A stretch of DNA of 64,000 nucleotides from JAIEPW01 sp964471915 (GTDB lineage: Bacteria > Acidobacteriota > Terriglobia > Bryobacterales > Bryobacteraceae): positions 17,234-81,233 of the forward strand of contig CAYYID010000020.1 of NCBI GenBank assembly GCA_964471915.1, written 5' to 3'. The position numbers and the translations under genes were made by a program. The notes beneath the pieces were generated by a model. It was given only the letters and a program-made list of their open reading frames with translations. It was not told the DNA's origin and did no database searches. This document shows positions 1 through 7,506 of the stretch, in pieces. Numbering within the stretch: position 1 is the first letter of the stretch; each line of letters begins with the position of its first letter.

Positions 1-264
1 CAGGCCCTTGAAGCCGGCCTTGGAGACCTCCACGCGATACGTGCCCGGAGGGAGCAGGGAGAGGAGGTACGCGCCACCGGCCCCGGAAGTCGTGTTGCGG
101 GTCTCGCCGGTGCGGGTGTTTGTGGCTTTCACCTCCGCGGCCGGAACCACCGCGCCCGCGGGGTCGGTCACCAGGCCCGTGATGGCTCCGGTGCCGCCGG
201 TTTGGGCCATCAGGCCGGCCGCCGCGAGCGAAAGCCACGCCAGCCAAATAGAAGTGCGAACCAT
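1..264 (-). CDS. TonB-dependent receptor, N-terminal fragment (gene runs off the window)
   Basis: Only the first 88 codons are inside the window. Reading down from the ATG at 264 gives a signal peptide (about residues 1-20, ending LMAQ) followed by a carboxypeptidase-regulatory-like beta-sandwich. That domain has the usual pattern: GAITGLVTDPAGAVVP, then NTRTGETR, then GAYLLSLLPPGTYRVEVSKAGF. In Acidobacteriota this domain at the mature N-terminus marks large outer-membrane TonB-dependent, OmpA-related receptors that take up oligosaccharides or other polymers. The barrel and plug are not visible, so the receptor assignment is inferred from this signature. The gene is transcribed away from the 482-1219 gene's upstream side, with about 220 nt of non-coding DNA between them. 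Confidence 0.75.
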   Translation of the reverse strand, partial: MVRTSIWLAWLSLAAAGLMAQTGGTGAITGLVTDPAGAVVPAAEVKATNTRTGETRNTTSGAGGAYLLSLLPPGTYRVEVSKAGFKGL

Positions 265-481
265 GCGGACCCCTTTCGATGTAAAGAACACCGTGCCAAG
301 ACGGTTTGTGCAAGGGCGCACTCCAGGGGTCCAAGGTTACAGTGGGCGGCTATTCTCTGCTTGCCGGCACGCGAGTGTGGCCGTCCGCCACTCAGAGAGC
401 GCACCACCGCGCAGGGGTGGGTCTCCCGCCTCATTGTGGCGCCCATCGCCGCGGCCAGGTTACCGCGGTCAGCTTCCCAAG
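265..481. other. Intergenic region between TonB receptor and SurA_N-like gene
   Basis: This 217-nt stretch holds the presumed promoter and leader of the receptor on the minus strand. No convincing -35/-10 pair, hairpin or small gene was found. Short frames crossing it on both strands have no recognisable product. Confidence 0.4.
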
Positions 482-1219
482 CTACGGTTGTGCCGGCTTC
501 TTCTGCAGCCACCACGGCGTTTCGAGGAACTTGCCGCCGTCCGGCATGTTGTTGTGCCCCATGGTGGTGTAGTACGCCCAGAAACCCTTATGCAGCCCGG
601 CGTCGTGGATGACGAAGGTGCCCTTCTTCTCGTGCTCGCGCAGCAGCTTCGTCATCGCATCCAGCGGTTCCGGACCCGCCTGCTGGAAAATCACCTTGCC
701 CCCGTAAGCGCGGTACATTTCGCGGTTGAACTTCCACGCGCCTACCCAGGCGACCCCGATGCGCCGGTCCGCACTGCCACGTCCCGCGCGCAGGGTCTCA
801 TCGGCCATGCGGAGGTTGCGTAGCTCGTCTTCGAGCTTCTTCCGTTCGGGGGATCCGGCGGCCACCGCGGGGATCCGCTTCTCGAGGTCCACCATGCGGG
901 CGGCATCGCGCACCCGGCGTTCCTGCTCCATCACCGCCGACGCTTTCACCCAGGCGTCCAGGTCGGCTTCGTTCGGTTCGCAGTCGCGCGTGCGGCAGAA
1001 GTCGGCTTTCACGGCCTGCCAGATGCGGCCGGCCAGCCGGCCGGAGCGAGCCTGCGCCTGCCATTGCGCGAACTGCTCCGGGGTCCACTTGTCGCGATAC
1101 GCGGCCACCTCCCGCGGATCCGGTTCGAGGTCGGCGGCCGTGAGAGCGACGCCGTTCACCTGCGCCAGGATCTGCGCGGAGACGCGGCCGGCAAACGCGA
1201 GAAAGAGAACGTAGCGCAC
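482..1219 (-). CDS. Secreted hypothetical protein with SurA_N-like N-terminus
   Basis: This predicted 245-residue protein starts with a hydrophobic signal sequence (YVLFLAFAGRVSAQ). It continues with QVNGVALTAADLE, the pattern seen at the N-terminus of SurA/parvulin-type periplasmic chaperones (a small residue, NG, then a helix). No parvulin domain follows. The remainder is helical and charged and ends in a WWLQKK tail, and I do not recognise it. The GTG at 1219 is chosen because it directly precedes the signal peptide and an AGGAG lies just upstream, although the spacing is very short. An ATG at 1252 is the alternative and would add 11 residues. It probably acts in the periplasm, but no function can be named. 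Confidence 0.65.
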   Translation of the reverse strand: MRYVLFLAFAGRVSAQILAQVNGVALTAADLEPDPREVAAYRDKWTPEQFAQWQAQARSGRLAGRIWQAVKADFCRTRDCEPNEADLDAWVKASAVMEQERRVRDAARMVDLEKRIPAVAAGSPERKKLEDELRNLRMADETLRAGRGSADRRIGVAWVGAWKFNREMYRAYGGKVIFQQAGPEPLDAMTKLLREHEKKGTFVIHDAGLHKGFWAYYTTMGHNNMPDGGKFLETPWWLQKKPAQP

Positions 1220-1412
1220 GCTCCTAGGATCGGCCCTTCCGGGCGGCAACATCAGGGCCGGAGCCGCGCGCGCCCAAACCAATCACAATCCCTTGACGTC
1301 TTCCGGAAAACGACGTTGCGGGCGCCCTCGCGAACTCTACCGCCGTGGTGTGTCGATTCGCCGGATGTCCCGCGAGAATCCCGGCGGAACATAGGGACCC
1401 CGCAACTACGTC

Positions 1413-1421
1413 TGTTAGACT
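1413..1421 (+). promoter_or_regulatory. Extended -10 element for the 1436 kinase gene
   Basis: TG-N-TAGACT (TG at 1413-1414, hexamer 1416-1421) lies 14 nt before the ATG. There is no Shine-Dalgarno sequence in the short gap. No clear -35 is visible. Confidence 0.35.
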
Positions 1422-1435
1422 GAGCTTTCCCCGGC

Positions 1436-4138
1436 ATGCCTCGCTGCTCCTCCTGCGCCCACGACAATCCGGAGACCAGCCGCTTCTGCGGCAACTGCGC
1501 GCGGCCGCTTTCCCCTACCTCCGGACTCGCCACCGAATTCGTGGCCGCCCAAGCGCCCCGGAGCGGTTCGCCCGGCGGGAGCGTCGCGCGATCCTCGGCC
1601 ACCAGTTCCGGCGTCGACGAGGGGCGGTTCGCCCCCGGCATGGTGCTCTCCGGACGCTACCGCATCGTCTCGCTGCTCGGCGCCGGCGGCATGGGCGAGG
1701 TCTACCGCGCCACGGATCTTAAGCTCAACCAGCCCGTCGCGCTCAAGTTCCTGCTCGGCGATTACGCCGCGAATCCCAGGTTCCTGGAGCGGTTCCACAA
1801 CGAAGTCCGCATCGCCCGCCAGGTCTCGCACCCCAACGTCTGCCGCGTCTACGACATCGGCGAGATCGAAGGACTGCCGTTCCTGTCGATGGAGTACATC
1901 GACGGCGAGGATCTCGCGGACCTGCTGCGCCGCATCGGCCGCCTGCCCCCCGACAAGGCCCTCGAGATCGCGCGCAAGCTCTGCGCCGGCCTCGCCGCCG
2001 CGCACGACAAAGGCGTCCTCCACCGCGACCTCAAGCCCGGCAACGTCATGCTCGACGGCCGCGGCCAGGTGCTGATCACCGACTTCGGCCTCGCCGGGCT
2101 TGCGGGAACCATCGAAGGCGCCGATGTGCGCAGCGGCACCCCGCAGTACATGGCGCCGGAGCAGTTGAACGGCACCGAGGTGACGGTCCGCAGCGACATC
2201 TACGCGCTGGGCCTGCTGCTCTATGAGGTCTTCACCGGCAAGCGCGCGCACGACGCGGGCACCATGGCGGAACTGCGCGAACTGCACCAGCGCTCCTCCG
2301 TCCTGAGCATCACGTCGCAAGTAGCCGACGTGGATCCGGTCATCGAGCGCGTGATCCAGCGTTGCCTGGACCCCGACCCGAAACTGCGCCCGGCGAACGC
2401 CCTCGCCGTCGCCGCGGCGCTCCCCGGGGGCGATCCCCTGGCCGCCGCGCTCGCCGCCGGCGAAACGCCGTCGCCGGAACTCGTCGCCGCCGCGGGCGAG
2501 AACAACGCGATCTCCCGGCGCACCGCGCTGCTCTGCGCCGCGGCGATCGTCGCCGGCTTCGCCGTGGTCCTCGCCCTCGGCCCCGCGCAAGGCCTGTCCG
2601 AGAAGATCCCGTTCGACCAGTCCACCGACGCCCTGGCGGGCCGCGCGCGCGCGATCCTCGAATCCGCGGGCTTCTCCGAACGGCCCGCCGACACTGCTTA
2701 CGGCTGGGGCTACGACGGCGAATTCCGGGCGTACCTCGAAACCGTCATCCCACAAGGCGAACGCTCCGGCTACCTGGAGCGCGGCGATCCGTCGCTCGCC
2801 TTGTTCTGGTATCGCCAAAGCCCCTGGCCGCTCGACCCGGTGCGACCCGGTTCCCCGGTGGTGCCCTCCGATCCGCCGGTCACGGTCTCGGGGATGGTCA
2901 ACGTTTCGCTCGATTCCCAAGGCCGCCTGGCGCTGCTGACGGCGGTTCCGCCCCAGGTGGAGGAGCGCCCTGCCGACGGCAAGCCCCCGGACTGGAGCGT
3001 CCTCTTCCGCGCCGCCGGCCTGGACCTCGCGCAGTTCCAGCCCACCGATCCGAAGTGGATCCCGCTGGTCGCCGCCGACGTGCGCGCCGCCTGGACCGGC
3101 GTGTTCCCGAACACGCGGATCCCCGCGCGCGTTGAAGCCGCCTCCTGGCGCGGGCGCGCCACCTACTTCACCATCCTCGGACCCTGGGACCGGCCACGCC
3201 GCATGGAGCGCCCGCCCGAGTCGTTCCGCCAGCGCGCGGCGGCCTGGAGCACCATCGCCACCTTGCTCGCGTGCATGGCCGCCGCCTGCTGGATGGCGTG
3301 GCGCAACTGGCAGCAGGGCCGCGGCGACCTGCGCGGCGCGCTGCGCCTGGCAGGCGTTGCCTTCGCCCTGACCGTCTCCATCCTGCTGCTGCAGGGCGCG
3401 CACCGCCTGACCGAGAGCGCCCTCAACCATTTCACGGCCGCCGTGGCCTACGCGCTCTTCACCGGCCTGGTGTTTTACGTCCTGTATCTGGCGCTCGAAC
3501 CCTATGTCCGCAAGCGCTGGCCGGACACGATCATCGCCTGGACCCGCCTGCTCGGCGGCCGCCTCCGCGATCCCATGGTCGCCGGCCATATCCTCGCGGG
3601 CGCGGCCCTCGCCTTCTTCTGGGCGGTCCTGTTCCAGCTCCGCACCATCCTCGCGTGGCGCTATGCCGGCGTCGTGCCCGTCCACAACCTCGCCTCGCAC
3701 AACGGCCTTCCCGTCATGCTCGGCATTGTCCTGCAGGAGGTGGTCAATTCACTGGTGGTCGGCATGGGCACTCTGTTTATCGTGTTCCTGCTGCGCGCCG
3801 TGGTGCGCAAGGCATGGATCGCGGGCGCCATCTTCGTCCTCGCCTTTACGGCGCTGCGCGTCGCCGGCAGCAGCCATCCGTGGATCGATGGACCGTTTGT
3901 CCTGTTCCAGTACACGCTGGGCACGTACCTGCTGCTGCGCCTCGGACTGCTGCAGCTCACCACCGCGATCTTCCTGAGCACCCTGCTGGGCGATCATGTG
4001 ACCACCTTCGCTTTCGGCGCCTGGTACGCCACCCCGACCCTCGTCGCGCTGCTCGTCACCGCGGCCATCGCCGCCTACGCCTTCCGCCACGCCACGTCTG
4101 GAATGAAACTGCTGCCCGGCAAGCTCTTCGACGCCTGA
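1436..4138 (+). CDS. Membrane Ser/Thr protein kinase with N-terminal zinc ribbon
   Basis: This is a 900-residue eukaryotic-like kinase. Residues 4-21 form a four-cysteine zinc ribbon (C4, C7, C18, C21). The kinase domain spans about 75-340, with glycine loop LGAGGMGEV at 81-89, ATP-binding Lys104, HRDLKPGN at 196-203, DFG at 216-218 and APE at 240-242, so all catalytic residues are present. A membrane segment follows near 362-382. Then comes a soluble domain of about 230 residues, presumably outside the cytoplasm, and a C-terminal region from about 605 with roughly seven further hydrophobic helices. The layout suggests a sensor kinase whose polytopic tail perceives something in or across the membrane, with the substrate unknown. 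The tail resembles no transporter I can name. The gene ends 16 nt before the DUF885 lipoprotein gene and may be cotranscribed with it. Confidence 0.88.
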   Translation: MPRCSSCAHDNPETSRFCGNCARPLSPTSGLATEFVAAQAPRSGSPGGSVARSSATSSGVDEGRFAPGMVLSGRYRIVSLLGAGGMGEVYRATDLKLNQPVALKFLLGDYAANPRFLERFHNEVRIARQVSHPNVCRVYDIGEIEGLPFLSMEYIDGEDLADLLRRIGRLPPDKALEIARKLCAGLAAAHDKGVLHRDLKPGNVMLDGRGQVLITDFGLAGLAGTIEGADVRSGTPQYMAPEQLNGTEVTVRSDIYALGLLLYEVFTGKRAHDAGTMAELRELHQRSSVLSITSQVADVDPVIERVIQRCLDPDPKLRPANALAVAAALPGGDPLAAALAAGETPSPELVAAAGENNAISRRTALLCAAAIVAGFAVVLALGPAQGLSEKIPFDQSTDALAGRARAILESAGFSERPADTAYGWGYDGEFRAYLETVIPQGERSGYLERGDPSLALFWYRQSPWPLDPVRPGSPVVPSDPPVTVSGMVNVSLDSQGRLALLTAVPPQVEERPADGKPPDWSVLFRAAGLDLAQFQPTDPKWIPLVAADVRAAWTGVFPNTRIPARVEAASWRGRATYFTILGPWDRPRRMERPPESFRQRAAAWSTIATLLACMAAACWMAWRNWQQGRGDLRGALRLAGVAFALTVSILLLQGAHRLTESALNHFTAAVAYALFTGLVFYVLYLALEPYVRKRWPDTIIAWTRLLGGRLRDPMVAGHILAGAALAFFWAVLFQLRTILAWRYAGVVPVHNLASHNGLPVMLGIVLQEVVNSLVVGMGTLFIVFLLRAVVRKAWIAGAIFVLAFTALRVAGSSHPWIDGPFVLFQYTLGTYLLLRLGLLQLTTAIFLSTLLGDHVTTFAFGAWYATPTLVALLVTAAIAAYAFRHATSGMKLLPGKLFDA

Positions 4139-4154
4139 GTCCGATCGCCCGATA

Positions 4155-5780
4155 ATGAAGGGCATGCGAGTTCTCGCTCTTGCCCTGCTCGGGCTCGCCG
4201 CGTGCGGCGAAACCCTCCCGCAATTCGCGGCCGGCTTCTGGACCTGGCGCGCGTCGCAGCAGCCCGCCAGCGGCGACGACATCCCCCGTCTCGACCGTCC
4301 CGCCGGCTGGACGCCCGACTGGTCGCCGGCCGCGGTGGCGAACATGCGTACCCGGCTCACCGCGTTCGAGCAACGCTGGAAAGCCTTGCCGCGCACCGGC
4401 CTGAAGCCCGAAGAGGAGACCGACCTCGCCCTCCTCGGCTCCGCGCTCCAGCGCGTCCGCTGGGAACTCGACTACACCCAGGGCTGGCGTCGCAACCCGC
4501 TGTTCTACGTCCACCAGACCCTCGGCAGCGTCTTCGAGCTGCTGCTGGAGCCCGCGCCGTTCTCGCCGGAGCGCACGAAGGAAATCGCCCTCCGCCTGGC
4601 CGCCGTGCCGCGCACGCTCGACGCCGCCCGCGCCAACCTCACGGACATGCGGCGGCCGTTCGCCAAACTGGCCATCGACGAACTCGCGGAGATCCGGCCG
4701 CGCCTGGCCACCGTAGCCCGGGAATTGGAACCCCTCGGAGTCAAGATCGCCCCGGAAGCCGACAAGGCCGCCGCCGCGCTCGAGTCCTACCGCGCCTGGC
4801 TCGCGGGCAAGCTCGCCGGCCTCCCGGTCACCACCGCCGTGGGCGAGCCGGCCTACCGTTTCTTCTTGAAAGAAGTCGCCCTGATGGACTTCACGCCGGC
4901 GGAGGTCCTCGCCATGGGACGCCAGGAGTGGGAGCGCGCCGTGGCCTTCGAAACGCTGGAGAAGATCCGCAACCAGGCGGCGCCCGAGCTGACGCTGCCC
5001 GCGGACGCCGCCGCGCAGATCGCGAAGCAGGCCCGCGGCGAAGACATGCTGCGCTATTACCTGGAGCTGCGCGGCGTGATGTCGTTCCCGCCGTCCCTGA
5101 AGCGCTACAAGAACCTGCCGCTGCCCGCTTACCTGGCGCCGCTGCGCTCGCTCGGCGTCACCGACGACCTCACCTCGCCTGCCCGGCTCCACCAGGACGG
5201 CGTCAGCTATATCCCGGACCCGCAAGGCAAGCTCGGCTACTTCTCGCTCGCCGCCGCCAAGGACCCGCGCACGCTGATCGCGCACGAAGGCGTCCACTAC
5301 TATCAGCTCGCGCTCGGCTACGCGCATCCGAACCCCGTCCGCCGCCATTACTATGACTCGGGCGTCAACGAGGGCATCGGGTTCTACACCGAAGAGATGA
5401 TGCTCCAGGCCGGCGTGTTCGACGACAGTCCGCGCTCGCGTGAGATCATTTACAACTTCGCGCGGCTCCGCGCCCTGCGCGTCGAGGTGGACGTGAAGCT
5501 CGCCACCGGCCAGTTCACCATCGAGCAGGCGGGCAACTACCTCATGGAAACGGTTCCCATGGACCGCGAAACTGCCTACGACGAAGCGGCGTTCTTCGCC
5601 TCCGCGCCCGGCCAGGCGATCTCGTACCAGATCGGCAAGGTGCAGATCCTCGGCTTCCTCGCCCGCGCCCGCCGCCAGCTCGGCGCGCGCTTCGACCTGA
5701 AGGACTTCCACGACTACCTGATGCGCAACGGCAACGTGCCCATCCGCCTGTTGGAGCGCGAGTACCTCCGCCTGCGCTGA
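4155..5780 (+). CDS. DUF885-family lipoprotein, putative metallopeptidase
   Basis: This is a 541-residue exported protein. Its N-terminus has a hydrophobic stretch ending LGLAAC, a lipobox with the likely lipidated cysteine at about residue 17. The body matches the DUF885 family in size and in the conserved C-terminal block HEGVHYYQ followed by GVNEGIGFYTEEM. This pattern resembles an HExxH-type zinc site with a downstream Glu ligand. Family members are regarded as probable peptidases, and the substrate is unknown. Two in-frame starts exist: ATG 4155 and ATG 4164. A GATAAT -10-like hexamer overlaps the first, so 4164 may be the real start. Confidence 0.85.
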   Translation: MKGMRVLALALLGLAACGETLPQFAAGFWTWRASQQPASGDDIPRLDRPAGWTPDWSPAAVANMRTRLTAFEQRWKALPRTGLKPEEETDLALLGSALQRVRWELDYTQGWRRNPLFYVHQTLGSVFELLLEPAPFSPERTKEIALRLAAVPRTLDAARANLTDMRRPFAKLAIDELAEIRPRLATVARELEPLGVKIAPEADKAAAALESYRAWLAGKLAGLPVTTAVGEPAYRFFLKEVALMDFTPAEVLAMGRQEWERAVAFETLEKIRNQAAPELTLPADAAAQIAKQARGEDMLRYYLELRGVMSFPPSLKRYKNLPLPAYLAPLRSLGVTDDLTSPARLHQDGVSYIPDPQGKLGYFSLAAAKDPRTLIAHEGVHYYQLALGYAHPNPVRRHYYDSGVNEGIGFYTEEMMLQAGVFDDSPRSREIIYNFARLRALRVEVDVKLATGQFTIEQAGNYLMETVPMDRETAYDEAAFFASAPGQAISYQIGKVQILGFLARARRQLGARFDLKDFHDYLMRNGNVPIRLLEREYLRLR

Positions 5781-5799
5781 CGTACCATAGAAGATCCTC

Positions 5800-6789
5800 A
5801 TGCCAGCACGCGTTTTCTCCGGCATTCAGCCCACCGGCTCGCCGCACATCGGCAATTACCTCGGCGCCCTCAAGAACTGGGCGCGCATTCAGTATGACTA
5901 CGAGAGCATCTACTGCATCGTCGACCTGCATGCGGTGACGGCTTATCAGGAGCCCGCCGGGCTTCGCCAGAAGATCGAAGAGTTGGCCGGGGTGCTGCTC
6001 GCCATCGGGATCGACCCGAAGCACTCGGCGCTCATGGTGCAGTCCGCGGTCGCCGAGCACGCCGAACTTGCCTGGATGTTCACCTGCGTCACGCCGGTCG
6101 GCTGGCTGGAACGCATGACGCAGTACAAGGCCAAGTCCGCCGCGCAGGAAACCATCGGCGACGGCATCCTGCAGTATCCGGTGCTGATGGCCGCCGACAT
6201 TTTGCTCTACAACGCCAAGGTGGTGCCGGTGGGCGACGACCAGTCCCAGCACCTGGAACTGACGCGCGACATTGCGCAGCGCTTCAACTCGCTCTACGGG
6301 GAAGTGTTCGTGATGCCCGAAACGCGCCTGCCCTCCGTAGGTGCGCGGATCATGGGCCTCGACGACCCCGAAAAGAAGATGTCGAAGTCCACCGCCGGCG
6401 CGGGCCACGCCATCGGCCTCCTGGAGCCGGTGGATCAGGTGCGCAAGAAGATCATGCGCGCGACTACGGACTCCAATCCCGCGGTGGACCTGGAGACCAT
6501 GGGCGCCGGGGTCCGCAACCTGATCTCGATCTACCAGGCGTTCACCGAGTGCCCGGATGGGGAAGTGCAGCGGATCTTCCCGGGCATGCGCTACGGCGAC
6601 CTGAAGAAGACCGTCGCCGACGCGGTGATTGCCGGCCTGGAGCCGATCCAGCAGCGCTATCGCGAGATCACCGCGGATCCGCACCATGTTTCGAAGATCC
6701 TCGATGATGGCGCGGCGCGCGTCACGCCGTGGGCGCAGGAGACGGTCCGTACAGTCAAGGCGGCGATGGGTCTCTATACGTCGCGCTAG
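5800..6789 (+). CDS. trpS: Tryptophanyl-tRNA synthetase
   Basis: This is a 329-residue class I aminoacyl-tRNA synthetase that charges tRNA-Trp in the cytoplasm. The class I signatures are intact: HIGN at residues 16-19 and KMSKS at 193-197. GIQPTG near the N-terminus and GDDQSQHLELTRD in the middle are typical TrpS blocks, and the length matches bacterial TrpS. The start ATG lies 11 nt after a TACCAT -10-like hexamer (5783-5788). A large inverted repeat follows the gene at 6793-6839. Confidence 0.97.
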   Translation: MPARVFSGIQPTGSPHIGNYLGALKNWARIQYDYESIYCIVDLHAVTAYQEPAGLRQKIEELAGVLLAIGIDPKHSALMVQSAVAEHAELAWMFTCVTPVGWLERMTQYKAKSAAQETIGDGILQYPVLMAADILLYNAKVVPVGDDQSQHLELTRDIAQRFNSLYGEVFVMPETRLPSVGARIMGLDDPEKKMSKSTAGAGHAIGLLEPVDQVRKKIMRATTDSNPAVDLETMGAGVRNLISIYQAFTECPDGEVQRIFPGMRYGDLKKTVADAVIAGLEPIQQRYREITADPHHVSKILDDGAARVTPWAQETVRTVKAAMGLYTSR

Positions 6790-6797
6790 CGGAATCA

Positions 6798-6835
6798 GTT
6801 GACAAAGTCACCGATCGATCCCTGACTTTGTCAAC
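6798..6835. repeat. Perfect 13-bp inverted repeat (operator or terminator)
   Basis: GTTGACAAAGTCA (6798-6810) and its exact reverse complement (6823-6835) are separated by 12 nt. The symmetry continues outward by another AATC/GATT if a single-base bulge is allowed. There is no T-run, so a simple intrinsic terminator is not favoured. The arms contain TTGACA in both orientations. It lies between trpS and the DUF937 gene. Confidence 0.6.
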
Positions 6836-6873
6836 GATTCGCCGGAATAGCCCCAGGCGGGCGGCTTCCAGGG

Positions 6874-6882
6874 TGCTATCAT
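6874..6882 (+). promoter_or_regulatory. Extended -10 six nt upstream of the DUF937 start
   Basis: TG-N-TATCAT (hexamer 6877-6882) is followed by only 6 nt before the ATG at 6889. Transcription from it would start at or very near the start codon, giving a leaderless mRNA. No Shine-Dalgarno sequence is present. Confidence 0.5.
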
Positions 6883-6888
6883 CCGGCA

Positions 6889-7506
6889 ATGAATCTCGAC
6901 GATCTCTTACAGCAAATGGGCGGCGGCGGAGCGGTAGAACAGCTCTCGCGGCAGTTCGGACTCGACCAGAACCAGACCACGTCCGCAGTCGGCGCCCTGC
7001 TGCCCACGATCGCGGGAGCCATGCAGCGCAACGCCTCCGGCGGCGGACTCGAGGGCCTGCTGGGCATGCTCACCGGCGGCAGCCACGCGCAAGTCCTCGA
7101 CGACCCGAGCCTTCTCGCCTCGCCCGATACCGTCGCGGGCGGCAACGATCTGCTCGGCCAGTTGTTCGGGCACAAGGACGTCAGCAGGGAACTGGCCAAC
7201 CGCGCGTCGGCGCAGTCTGGCGTCGGCGCCGATGTCCTCAAGCAGATGCTGCCGCTGGTGGCGACTATGCTGGCGGGCGGCCTGAGCAGGCAGAGTTCCG
7301 GGAACCTGGGCATGGCGGCAAGCGCCTCGGGTGGCGGGCTCGGCGACTTGCTGGGCGGGATGCTCGGCGGCGGCGGTCAGCAGGCCGCGGGGTCCGGCGG
7401 CGGGGGGATCTTCGACATGCTGGCGCCCATGATCGACAAGGACCGCGACGGCTCCATGGTCGACGACATCCTCGGCATGGCCGCCAAGTACATGACCAAC
7501 CGCTAA
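6889..7506 (+). CDS. DUF937-family protein
   Basis: This 205-residue Gly/Ala-rich protein matches DUF937 in its opening (LDDLLQQMGGGGAVEQLSRQFGLD), in the block VGALLPTIAGAM, and in glycine-rich repeats (GGLGDLLGGMLGGGG). It ends with a calcium-loop-like DKDRDGSMVDDIL. The family is widespread and uncharacterised. It has no signal peptide and is presumably cytoplasmic. The stop codon overlaps the stop of the convergent selB by 4 nt. The extended -10 six nt upstream suggests leaderless translation. Confidence 0.85.
   Translation: MNLDDLLQQMGGGGAVEQLSRQFGLDQNQTTSAVGALLPTIAGAMQRNASGGGLEGLLGMLTGGSHAQVLDDPSLLASPDTVAGGNDLLGQLFGHKDVSRELANRASAQSGVGADVLKQMLPLVATMLAGGLSRQSSGNLGMAASASGGGLGDLLGGMLGGGGQQAAGSGGGGIFDMLAPMIDKDRDGSMVDDILGMAAKYMTNR

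Noticed and set aside
1415..3700. A 761-codon open frame on the minus strand
   Set aside because: It lies antisense to an unmistakable Ser/Thr kinase. High GC at third positions makes such shadow frames common here, and the translation is low-complexity.
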